This document shows positions 25,077 to 33,090 of a stretch of 64,000 nucleotides of DNA, in pieces. The DNA is from an uncultured Flavobacteriaceae bacterium (lineage in GTDB: Bacteria; Bacteroidota; Bacteroidia; Flavobacteriales; Flavobacteriaceae). The notes under the pieces are model-generated. The model searched no databases, was not told the DNA's origin, and was given only the letters and a program-made list of their open reading frames with translations. The stretch is from contig CALGLR010000001.1 of NCBI GenBank assembly GCA_937959395.1, positions 25,141 to 89,140 of the forward strand, read 5' to 3'. A program made the position numbers and the translations under genes. Position 1 is the first letter of the stretch, and the number at the start of each line of letters is the position of its first letter.

Positions 25077-25197
25077 ATCCCCCTAGCCCCCTGAGGGGGA
25101 ACTAGCTTGTTTACCAAAAAATATAAATCAACAAAAATACTCTTACACCACCCGAGTAAGAGTTCCTCCCCTTTGGGGAGGCTAGGAGGGGATAATT
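25077..25197 (+). repeat. nested palindromes filling the cysN-sulfite reductase spacer
   Basis: The left block TCCCCCTAGCCCCCTGAGGG (from 25077) and the right block, with CTCCCCTTTGGGGAGG and CTAGGAGGGGAT, are each self-complementary and also inverse to each other. Between them, CTCTTAC and GTAAGAG pair. The RNA could form a large cloverleaf-like hairpin that ends within 5 bases of the next ATG. Confidence 0.75.
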
Positions 25198-27309
25198 ATG
25201 CAAAGTTTTAGAACCGAAATAGAGAATCCTATTGTAGAAAAAGAAATTATAGAATTAGCTGATAAAATAGAGCTATTTCATAAAGGAAAAATTGATGAAG
25301 AAAAATTTCGCAGTCTACGATTAGCAAGGGGAATTTATGGGCAACGCCAACAAGGTGTACAAATGATTCGTATAAAATTACCTTACGGAAAAGTATTAAG
25401 CAATCAATTGCGTAGAATTTCTGATGTTTCTGATGAATACTCTAGAGGGCGTTTGCATATTACGACACGCCAAGATATTCAAATACATTATGTAAGTTTA
25501 GATAGAACACCAGAACTTTGGGCTCAATTAGAAAAAGATGATGTGACTTTAAGAGAAGCCTGTGGAAATACAGTTAGAAATGTAACCGCATCAGAAACAG
25601 CAGGTATAGATATTAATGAACCTTTTGATGTGTCTCCATATGCTGATGCTATTTTCCGGTTTTTCTTAAGACATCCAATCTCTCAAGAAATGGGACGAAA
25701 ATTTAAAGTCTCTTTTTCAGCTTCAGAAGAAGATACAGCATTGTCTTATATGAATGATTTCGGACTCATTGCTAAAATAGAGAATGGAATAAAAGGGTTT
25801 AAAGTCATGCTAGCAGGAGGTTTAGGTTCGCAGCCAAGACATGCCGAAAAATTATATGATTTTTTACCAGCAGATAAAATAATTCCTACAATGGAAGGCA
25901 TTTTACGTGTTTTTGATCGTTACGGAGAACGTAAAAGTAGAGCAAAAGCGAGAATGAAATTCTTATTAAAGGATATTGGAGTTGAAGCTTTTAAAAAGTT
26001 AGTTACTGAAGAGCAAAAAGCAATCGAATTTAAAACAGTAGTTATAGATGAAAGTACTTATAAGAATTCTTCTCCTGTAACTGTAACTGCTCCAAAAGTA
26101 AAAATTAAGGATCAAAAAGCATTTGATTTATGGAAATCTACTAATGTTATTCCACAAAAGCAAGAGGGTTATGTTGCCATAGGAATTAAGGTGTTATTGG
26201 GTGATTTTTATACAGATAAAGCCAGATTATTAGCCAGTTTAGTTGAAGAGTATGCAGCTGGAGAAATACGATTATCATTACGCCAAAACATATTGATTCC
26301 TTTTGTGAAATTAGATTTAATCCCTTTTTTCTATCAAGAGTTAGAAAAACTAGGTTTTGCAGATGCAGGTTATAATAAAGCAATAGATATTACGGCATGT
26401 CCTGGAACAGATACGTGTAATTTAGGAATAGCAAGCAGTACAGGAATTGCAGAAGAGTTAGAGCGTGTTATAAAAACAGAATACCCGCACTATTTAGAAA
26501 ATGAAGATTTAGTTATTAAAATTAGTGGATGTATGAATGCTTGTGGTCAACATAATTTGGCAAACATAGGTTTTCAAGGCATGTCTATTCGTACACCAGA
26601 AAAATTAGTAGCACCAGCACTCCAAGTGCTTTTAGGAGGTGGTACGAGAGGGAATGGACAAGGTATTTTTGCAGATAAGGTAGTAAAAGTGCCAAGTAGA
26701 AGAGGTCCAGAGGCCTTAAGACGTGTGTTAAACGATTACGAAAAGAATGGAAACGATGTACAGTTTATAGATTACTATAGTTTAAAAGGGGAGAAATATT
26801 TTTATGATTTACTAAAAGATTTATCAAATTCAACAAATTTAACTCAAGATGATTTTATTGATTGGGGAACGAATGAAACTTACGTTAAAGCGATTGGAGT
26901 AGGAGAATGTGCAGGAGTAATTATTGATTTAATCGCAACACTTTTCTTAGAAAGCGAAGAAAAAATAGCTGAAGCAGAAGAAACTTTTAATGATAAAGTG
27001 TATTCGCATGCGATATACCATGCTTATAAAGCGATAATTAATTCGGCTAAAGCCATATTATTATCAGACAATATCCCAACAAATACGCAAGCAGGTATTA
27101 TAAGACAGTTTGATGAGTTGTTTGTTGAAACCAAAAAAATAGAATTAGGAACGCCTTTCTCAGATTTTATATATCAAATAAAAGAGCATGCACCAACAAG
27201 AGAATTTGCGCAAAGTTATATTGAAAATGCGAAACATTTCTTAGAAATAGTAAGGGCATATAGAACTAAAGAGATGAAAGATAATACGATTAATGTAATT
27301 CAGCATTAA
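25198..27309 (+). CDS. siroheme sulfite (nitrite/sulfite) reductase with a C-terminal HEPN-like domain
   Basis: Reduces sulfite to sulfide. Two ferredoxin-type half-domains and the siroheme/4Fe-4S ligands are visible: ACPGTDTCNLG (about residue 400) and SGCMNACGQH (about 442), giving C-X5-C and C-X3-C. RLHITTRQDIQIHYV and the later LRQNILIPFV are the two siroheme-contact repeats. After about residue 560 comes an extra helical region of roughly 130 residues (YSHAIYHAYKAIINSAKAILL) resembling a HEPN domain. Total 703 residues, against roughly 550-570 for a plain enzyme. Its electron donors are probably the FNR and ferredoxin encoded downstream. Confidence 0.9.
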   Translation: MQSFRTEIENPIVEKEIIELADKIELFHKGKIDEEKFRSLRLARGIYGQRQQGVQMIRIKLPYGKVLSNQLRRISDVSDEYSRGRLHITTRQDIQIHYVSLDRTPELWAQLEKDDVTLREACGNTVRNVTASETAGIDINEPFDVSPYADAIFRFFLRHPISQEMGRKFKVSFSASEEDTALSYMNDFGLIAKIENGIKGFKVMLAGGLGSQPRHAEKLYDFLPADKIIPTMEGILRVFDRYGERKSRAKARMKFLLKDIGVEAFKKLVTEEQKAIEFKTVVIDESTYKNSSPVTVTAPKVKIKDQKAFDLWKSTNVIPQKQEGYVAIGIKVLLGDFYTDKARLLASLVEEYAAGEIRLSLRQNILIPFVKLDLIPFFYQELEKLGFADAGYNKAIDITACPGTDTCNLGIASSTGIAEELERVIKTEYPHYLENEDLVIKISGCMNACGQHNLANIGFQGMSIRTPEKLVAPALQVLLGGGTRGNGQGIFADKVVKVPSRRGPEALRRVLNDYEKNGNDVQFIDYYSLKGEKYFYDLLKDLSNSTNLTQDDFIDWGTNETYVKAIGVGECAGVIIDLIATLFLESEEKIAEAEETFNDKVYSHAIYHAYKAIINSAKAILLSDNIPTNTQAGIIRQFDELFVETKKIELGTPFSDFIYQIKEHAPTREFAQSYIENAKHFLEIVRAYRTKEMKDNTINVIQH

Positions 27310-27326
27310 GACTGTTTAAATTTTAA

Positions 27327-28106
27327 ATGAAGATGAATACTATATTTCCAAAATTAACAGTTGTTGGAGCTGGACCTGGTGATCCAGATTTAATAACCCT
27401 CAAAGCGATTAATGCAATTAAAGCAGCAAATGTTATTCTTTATGATGCGCTAATTAATGAGCAGTTATTAGAATATGCAACACCAGATACAGAACTTATT
27501 TTTGTAGGAAAGCGCAAAGGGTGTTATCGTTATCAACAAGAACAGATTAATGAAATCATTGTTGAAAGAGCTAAAAAATATGGACATGTCGTGCGTTTAA
27601 AAGGCGGTGACCCGTTTATATTTGGAAGAGGTGCAGAAGAGATTGATTATGTTCAAGAATTTGGTTTGGAAACTGCAATGGTTCCAGGCATTTCATCATC
27701 TATCGCAGTTCCAGCATATCAAGGTATTCCATTAACTAAAAGAGGAGCATCGGAGAGCTTTTGGGTGATTACAGGAACAACCAAATCACACAAAATTTCT
27801 AATGACATCGCTCTTGCAGCAAAATCGACTGCTACAGTGGTCATATTAATGGGAATGGGTAAGTTAGAAGAGATTGTTACTATTTTTTCAGCAGAAAATA
27901 AACAAAACCTTCCAGTCGCTATTATACAAGAGGGGACGACACCAAGAGAAAAATCTGGATTCGGAACAATAGGTACCATTTTAGAGATTGTTGAAGAGAG
28001 AAAGTTGAGTTCACCAGCAATTATAGTCATTGGAGAAGTGGTAAAACAGCGTGCAAATTTAACTTCGATTTATAAAGAATTAGAATTAGAAAGTTTAGCC
28101 AGTTAA
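27327..28106 (+). CDS. cobA: uroporphyrinogen-III C-methyltransferase
   Basis: Makes precorrin-2, the siroheme precursor, by two SAM-dependent methylations. The motifs VVGAGPGDPDLITLKA, LYDALI, VFVGKRKG-like FVGKRKGCY, RLKGGDPFIFGRGAEE and VVPGISS-like MVPGISSSIAVPAYQGIPLTKR are diagnostic. It has 259 residues. It serves the sulfite reductase immediately upstream (17-base gap). Confidence 0.95.
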   Translation: MKMNTIFPKLTVVGAGPGDPDLITLKAINAIKAANVILYDALINEQLLEYATPDTELIFVGKRKGCYRYQQEQINEIIVERAKKYGHVVRLKGGDPFIFGRGAEEIDYVQEFGLETAMVPGISSSIAVPAYQGIPLTKRGASESFWVITGTTKSHKISNDIALAAKSTATVVILMGMGKLEEIVTIFSAENKQNLPVAIIQEGTTPREKSGFGTIGTILEIVEERKLSSPAIIVIGEVVKQRANLTSIYKELELESLAS

Positions 28107-28115
28107 ATACTAGAC

Positions 28116-28766
28116 ATGATGAAGGATATATTAAGAGAGAGAAACGTTTTGCGTAAGCAAGTTCCCTCTTTGGGGGCGGAGAGGGAAAGGAATAATTTAT
28201 ATCCTGTTTTCATGAAAGTTAAAAACTTGAATATTTTAATTGTAGGCGGTGGTAATGTCGCAGAAGAGAAGTTGCATTTTTTAACAAAATCTAGTCCAAA
28301 TGCTAAAGTGGTTATGGTTGCTCCTATGTTTAGAGAACAAACTATTGCTTTAGCAAAAAAATATTGTGTGACATTAATTACAGATCGTTACAAAGAAACG
28401 TATTTGGAAGGCCGTCATTTTGTTATTGCTACCACAGATAATCCAGAAGTAAATATTCAAGTATGGGAAGATTGTAGGCGACAAGCTAAGCTTGTTAATG
28501 TAGCAGATAATCCTCCGTATTGTGATTTTTATATGGGTGGAATTGTAACGAAAGGAAATGTAAAAGTAGCGATTTCAACTAACGGAAAATCACCAACAAC
28601 TGCTAAGCGACTTCGTCAATTTTTTGAAGATGTTATTCCAGAAAATATAGATGGTTTAGTTAAGAATTTAAATGTATTTAGAAAAACAATAAAAGGTGAT
28701 TTTGAGCAAAAAGTAGAAACACTAAATGAGTTCACTAAAGGGTTAATTGAAAAAAAAGAAGTATAA
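28116..28766 (+). CDS. precorrin-2 dehydrogenase / sirohydrochlorin ferrochelatase
   Basis: Completes siroheme: NAD-dependent oxidation of precorrin-2 and probably iron insertion (Met8/SirC-type, the N-terminal half of CysG). NNLYPVFMKVKNLNILIVGGGNVAEEKL opens the conserved domain, and NVADNPPYCDFYMGGIV and ISTNGKSPTTAKRLR follow. The first 25 or so residues (MMKDILRERNVLRKQVPSLG...) are unlike the family as I know it and are encoded by a palindromic repeat (TTCCCTCTTTGGGG and GAGAGGGAA), so the start may have been displaced by repeat insertion. Length 216 residues. Confidence 0.88.
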   Translation: MMKDILRERNVLRKQVPSLGAERERNNLYPVFMKVKNLNILIVGGGNVAEEKLHFLTKSSPNAKVVMVAPMFREQTIALAKKYCVTLITDRYKETYLEGRHFVIATTDNPEVNIQVWEDCRRQAKLVNVADNPPYCDFYMGGIVTKGNVKVAISTNGKSPTTAKRLRQFFEDVIPENIDGLVKNLNVFRKTIKGDFEQKVETLNEFTKGLIEKKEV

Positions 28767-28767
28767 A

Positions 28768-29820
28768 ATGATACAAACAGATATATTAATAATTGGAGCT
28801 GGACCAACAGGGTTATTTACCGTTTTTGAAGCAGGATTATTAAAATTAAAATGCCATTTAATTGATGCATTACCACAACCGGGAGGACAGTGTTCTGAGA
28901 TCTACCCTAAAAAACCGATTTATGATATTCCTGGTTTTCCAGAAATATTAGCAGGAGACTTAACAAAGAATCTTTTAGAACAAAGTAAGCAATTTGAGCC
29001 TGGTTTTACTCTTGGAGAACGTGCTGAAACGATAGAGAAGTTAGAAGACGGGTCTTTTATAGTAACGACTAATAAAGGTACAAAACACCATGCGCCTATA
29101 GTTGCTATTGCTGGAGGCTTAGGTTCTTTCGAACCAAGGAAGCCAAAACTTTATGACATTGAGAAGTTTGAAGATAATGGACTAGAATATTTCATAAAGG
29201 ATCCAGAAGTGTATCGGAATAAAAAGGTAGTGATATCTGGAGGAGGAGATTCTGCTCTCGATTGGAGTATTTTTCTTGCCGATATCGCTTCAGAAGTTAC
29301 ATTAATACACAGAAGAAACGAATTTAGAGGTGCTTTAGATTCTGTAGAAAAAGTACGTGAATTAAAGATATTAAATAAGATAAATTTAATAACACCAGCA
29401 GAAGTTACAGCATTACACGGCTATAAGAAAATTGAAGCCGTTACAGTTACTAAAGGAGAAGAAGAACAATTATTAGAAACCGATCATTTTATTCCATTAT
29501 TTGGATTATCACCTAAGCTAGGACCTATTGGTAATTGGGGATTAGATATCGAAAAAAATGCGATTAAAGTAGATACATTCGACTATCAAACTAATATACC
29601 TGGGATATTTGCAATAGGCGATGTGAATACGTATCCTGGAAAATTAAAATTAATTCTTTGTGGTTTTCATGAAGCAACATTAATGTGCCAATCTGCATAT
29701 AAAATTTTAAATCCTGGTAAAAAATTAGTGTTAAAGTATACAACTGTTAGTGGTATAGATGGTTTTGATGGTACTCGAAAAGAATCTCCTAAAGCTGTTG
29801 TACAAGCTATAAATACTTAA
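28768..29820 (+). CDS. thioredoxin-reductase-like ferredoxin-NADP reductase
   Basis: FAD/NAD(P) oxidoreductase of 350 residues from the ATG at 28768; an upstream ATG at 28747 overlaps the previous gene. LIIGAGPTGLFTVFEAG is the FAD-binding motif, PQPGGQCSEIYP is typical of the TrxR-like FNR group, and VVISGGGDSALDW binds NADPH. The redox CxxC of true thioredoxin reductases is missing. With the adjacent 2Fe-2S ferredoxin it probably feeds electrons to sulfite reductase (and perhaps CysH); this is inferred from the operon. Confidence 0.9.
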   Translation: MIQTDILIIGAGPTGLFTVFEAGLLKLKCHLIDALPQPGGQCSEIYPKKPIYDIPGFPEILAGDLTKNLLEQSKQFEPGFTLGERAETIEKLEDGSFIVTTNKGTKHHAPIVAIAGGLGSFEPRKPKLYDIEKFEDNGLEYFIKDPEVYRNKKVVISGGGDSALDWSIFLADIASEVTLIHRRNEFRGALDSVEKVRELKILNKINLITPAEVTALHGYKKIEAVTVTKGEEEQLLETDHFIPLFGLSPKLGPIGNWGLDIEKNAIKVDTFDYQTNIPGIFAIGDVNTYPGKLKLILCGFHEATLMCQSAYKILNPGKKLVLKYTTVSGIDGFDGTRKESPKAVVQAINT

Positions 29821-29829
29821 ATTTGACTC

Positions 29830-30150
29830 ATGTCGGATATTAAAATAAAAATAAAAGATAGAGAAGGTGTAATTCATGAGGTATTAGCTCCGACTGATAT
29901 GGCAATGAATTTAATGGAAGTTTGTAAAGCATACGAACTGCCAGTAGAAGGAACCTGTGGTGGAATGGCTATGTGTGCTTCGTGTCAATGTTATGTTCTT
30001 TCAGATCAGCAATTACCAGAAAAAGGAGAAGAAGAAGAGGCTATGTTATCTGAAGCATTTTATGTGAGAAATAATAGTAGATTAGGTTGTCAAATTAATA
30101 TTACAGAAAATTTAGAAGGTTTGTTAGTCGAATTAGCTCCAGAATATTAA
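29830..30150 (+). CDS. adrenodoxin-type 2Fe-2S ferredoxin
   Basis: A 106-residue electron carrier. The cluster ligands are in GTCGGMAMCASCQCYV (C-X5-C-X2-C) and the final cysteine in SRLGCQI, the vertebrate/ISC-type spacing. It is encoded 9 bases after the reductase, so the two form an electron-transfer pair that likely supplies the siroheme sulfite reductase. Confidence 0.93.
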   Translation: MSDIKIKIKDREGVIHEVLAPTDMAMNLMEVCKAYELPVEGTCGGMAMCASCQCYVLSDQQLPEKGEEEEAMLSEAFYVRNNSRLGCQINITENLEGLLVELAPEY

Positions 30151-30156
30151 ATTAAT

Positions 30157-30915
30157 ATGAATAATACATCAGAAAGTAAAGGAACCTTTAAAAGTTATAA
30201 TATCTGTTTAAAAGACAGTGTTAAGAGCTTTACAAAAGGATTGTTTTATATGTTATTTGATGAGGCATATGCTAATGAAAATAGAAGTTCGGTTAAAAAG
30301 AAATTTTTAAAAATTGCTGGTAAGCTTAAGCATAATGATGGGGAGTTGCTTTGGAATCAATTTGAAAAACAATTTTCAAAAGTAAGAGCTCAGTTAGATT
30401 TAGACGCAGAAGCGATAGAAAACAATGACCCAGCGACAAAAAGTTTGGAAGAAGTATATCTTGCTTATCCGGGATTTCATGCTATTGCTATTTACCGTTT
30501 AAGCCATGAACTCTATAAATTAAATGCTTTTGTGGTTTCAAGAATGATGAGTGAATATGTTCACGGTCTTACCGGTATAGATATTCACCCTGGTGCTACA
30601 ATAGGAGATTCTTTTTTTATAGATCATGGTACAGGTATCGTTATAGGTGAAACATCTATAATTAAAAACGATGTTAAAATATACCAAGGTGTAACTTTAG
30701 GAGGAATACAGGTAAAGAAAAGTTTGTCATCTACTAAACGTCATCCAACGATTGAAGATAATGTTACCATATACGCAAATGCGACTATTTTAGGAGGAAA
30801 TATTATTATAGGTAAAAATAGTACAATAGGCGCTAATGTGTGGATTACACAATATGTACCTGAGAATTCTTTAGTAACCTATAAATCTGAAATAAAAATT
30901 AGTACAAGATCTTAA
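30157..30915 (+). CDS. cysE: serine O-acetyltransferase
   Basis: Acetylates serine with acetyl-CoA to give O-acetylserine for cysteine synthesis. The left-handed beta-helix hexapeptide repeats begin at GIDIHPGATIGDSFFIDHGTGIVIGE, with the catalytic histidine in DHGTG, and continue through GVTLGGI and GNIIIGKNSTIGANVWI. An N-terminal helical domain precedes them. It has 252 residues and lies 2 bases before cysM. Confidence 0.93.
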   Translation: MNNTSESKGTFKSYNICLKDSVKSFTKGLFYMLFDEAYANENRSSVKKKFLKIAGKLKHNDGELLWNQFEKQFSKVRAQLDLDAEAIENNDPATKSLEEVYLAYPGFHAIAIYRLSHELYKLNAFVVSRMMSEYVHGLTGIDIHPGATIGDSFFIDHGTGIVIGETSIIKNDVKIYQGVTLGGIQVKKSLSSTKRHPTIEDNVTIYANATILGGNIIIGKNSTIGANVWITQYVPENSLVTYKSEIKISTRS

Positions 30916-30917
30916 AA

Positions 30918-31808
30918 ATGGAAGCGAAAGGAATATTAAGTCAAATAGGGAATACACCATTAATAGAAGCTGCCAATTTGGTCACTAAACCTAATGTAAA
31001 GTTATTTTTAAAATTAGAAGGAAATAACCCCGGTGGAAGTGTAAAAGATCGTGCCGCGTATAATATGATAACTCAAGCCTTAGAGCGTGGAGATATTAAA
31101 AAAGGAGGGCGTTTAGTAGAGCCAACGAGCGGTAATACAGGAATTGCACTAGCATTTATAGCAAAGTTATTTGACCTTCATATATCGTTAATAATGTCCG
31201 AAAATGCTACTGTAGAGCGGGTTAAAACAATGCGGGCTTATGGTGCCGAAGTTATATTAACACCAGCTGAAGGAGGTATAGAAGGAGCAAGAGATGTCGC
31301 ATTTAAAATGCGTGATGAAGAAGGATATGTATTGTTAAACCAGTTTGAAAATGATGACAATTGGAAAGCGCATTATAAAACAACTGGACCAGAAATTTGG
31401 AGAGATACCGAAGGTAAAGTAACCCATTTTGTATCTGCAATGGGAACAACGGGAACCATAATGGGGACGTCTACTTTTTTAAAAGAAAAAAACAAAGATA
31501 TAGTGATTACTGGAGCGCAGCCAAAAGACGGTTCTAGAATTCCGGGAATTAGAAAGTGGTCACCAGATTATGTCCCTAAATTTTTTAATCGCAGTAATTT
31601 AGATCGAGTTATAGAAGTAAGTGAAGATGAGGCAAGAAAAATGACACGACGATTGGCTTTAGAAGAAGGCGTTTTTGCGGGCATGAGTAGTGGCGGTTCT
31701 GTAGCTACGGCATTAAAATTAATTGAAGAAATAGATAAGGGTGTTGTTGTTGCTATAATTTGTGATAGAGGAGATCGTTATTTATCATCAACATTATTTG
31801 AAAAATAG
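30918..31808 (+). CDS. cysM: cysteine synthase (CysM type)
   Basis: PLP enzyme that combines O-acetylserine with sulfide to make cysteine. The PLP lysine lies in NPGGSVKDRAA (about residue 40), followed by VEPTSGNTGIALAF and the AMGTTGTIMG phosphate loop. At 296 residues it is of CysM length. It ends the sulfate-to-cysteine operon; the metH riboswitch follows. Confidence 0.93.
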   Translation: MEAKGILSQIGNTPLIEAANLVTKPNVKLFLKLEGNNPGGSVKDRAAYNMITQALERGDIKKGGRLVEPTSGNTGIALAFIAKLFDLHISLIMSENATVERVKTMRAYGAEVILTPAEGGIEGARDVAFKMRDEEGYVLLNQFENDDNWKAHYKTTGPEIWRDTEGKVTHFVSAMGTTGTIMGTSTFLKEKNKDIVITGAQPKDGSRIPGIRKWSPDYVPKFFNRSNLDRVIEVSEDEARKMTRRLALEEGVFAGMSSGGSVATALKLIEEIDKGVVVAIICDRGDRYLSSTLFEK

Positions 31809-31886
31809 AAGAAATAATTACCCTAAAATGAGGCAAATAAAAAAGTTTGCCTTAAGTTTACAACTTAGTTCATAAATATATTAATT

Positions 31887-32022
31887 GTTATCACGAAAGG
31901 CAGAGGGATTAGACCCGTTGAAGCCTTAGCAACCCTCATGTTCCCGCGTAGGCGGGAATCTCAATAAATGAGAAGGTGCTACATTCTACTAGTTTTTAGT
32001 ATTTAAATTCTAGACAGATAAC
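31887..32022 (+). ncRNA. SAM-I riboswitch upstream of metH, with a palindrome inserted in the P3 loop
   Basis: The same S-box core as the metY copy: GTTATC / GATAAC P1 arms, GCAGAGGGATTAGACCCGTT, GAAGCCTTAGCAACC, GAAGGTGCTACATTCTAC. Between GCAACC and GAAGGTGC, where the metY copy has 14 bases, this one has about 40, including the palindrome TTCCCGC-GTAG-GCGGGAA at 31941-31958. CTCAT and ATGAG close an extended P3 stem around it. Ligand-contacting sequence appears intact. Confidence 0.93.
31941..31958. repeat. dispersed palindrome inside the metH riboswitch
   Basis: Arms TTCCCGC and GCGGGAA around GTAG, a member of the window-wide tetraloop palindrome family, located in the apical loop of riboswitch stem P3. 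Confidence 0.85.
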
Positions 32023-32074
32023 CCGAGTAAATTTCTCTTACTTTCCTGATGACATACTGATAAAATTATCAAAC

Positions 32075-33079
32075 ATGTCAAAAATTTATCAAGCATTACA
32101 AGAACGAATATTAGTACTAGATGGCGCTATGGGAACCATGCTTCAGCAGTATAATTTTTCTGAAGCCGATTTTCGAGGCGATCGTTTTAAAGAGTATCCT
32201 TCTTCATTAAAAGGTAATAATGATTTATTATCATTGACCCAGCCAAAAGCTATTGCAGAAATACACCAGAAATATTTTGAAGCTGGAGCAGATATTGTAG
32301 AAACCAATACGTTTTCTGGAACTACAATCGCTATGGCCGATTATAATATGGAAAACCTGGTTTACGAGCTTAATTACGAATCTGCAAAGATTGCCAAGCA
32401 AGTCGCTAATGAGTTTAATTTGAAAGAACCAAACAAGCCTCGTTTTGTCGCAGGTAGTATTGGACCAACTAATAGAACGGCAAGTATGTCTCCAGATGTA
32501 AACGATCCTGGATATAGAGCGGTTACATTTAATGAACTACGAATCGCTTATAAAGAACAAGTCGAAGCATTAATAGATGGAGGAGCAGACCTTTTATTGG
32601 TAGAAACCGTTTTTGATACTCTAAATGCAAAAGCAGCTTTGTTTGCTATAGAAGAAGTTAAAGAAGAGAAAAAGGTAGATATTCCTATAATGCTAAGTGG
32701 AACGATTACGGATGCCAGTGGGAGAACACTATCTGGTCAAACAGCAGAAGCTTTTCTAATATCGGTATCACATATTCCTTTATTATCAGTTGGGTTTAAT
32801 TGCGCCTTGGGAGCAAATTTATTGCAACCGCACTTAGAAGCGATTGCTTCTAAAACCCATTTTGCAATCTCTGCACATCCAAATGCAGGTTTGCCTAATG
32901 CTTTTGGAGAGTATGACGAATCACCGGAAGAAATGGGAGCTCAAATAGAAGAGTATCTTAAAAAAGACCTTATTAATATTATAGGCGGTTGTTGTGGTAC
33001 GACACCAGAACATATTAAAGTGATTTCAGATATTGCTTCAAAGTATGAACCTAGACCAATTAAAGAATTAGCATTATAA
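32075..33079 (+). CDS. metH: methionine synthase, homocysteine-binding module
   Basis: First half of a split cobalamin-dependent methionine synthase: the zinc- and homocysteine-binding barrel. The motifs [29 protein letters not shown], and the zinc ligands in VGFNCALGA and [10 protein letters not shown] are present. It has 334 residues and lies 11 bases before the second half. The SAM-I riboswitch upstream links expression to methionine status. Confidence 0.95.
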   Translation: MSKIYQALQERILVLDGAMGTMLQQYNFSEADFRGDRFKEYPSSLKGNNDLLSLTQPKAIAEIHQKYFEAGADIVETNTFSGTTIAMADYNMENLVYELNYESAKIAKQVANEFNLKEPNKPRFVAGSIGPTNRTASMSPDVNDPGYRAVTFNELRIAYKEQVEALIDGGADLLLVETVFDTLNAKAALFAIEEVKEEKKVDIPIMLSGTITDASGRTLSGQTAEAFLISVSHIPLLSVGFNCALGANLLQPHLEAIASKTHFAISAHPNAGLPNAFGEYDESPEEMGAQIEEYLKKDLINIIGGCCGTTPEHIKVISDIASKYEPRPIKELAL

Positions 33080-33090
33080 TTTTAAAAGGT

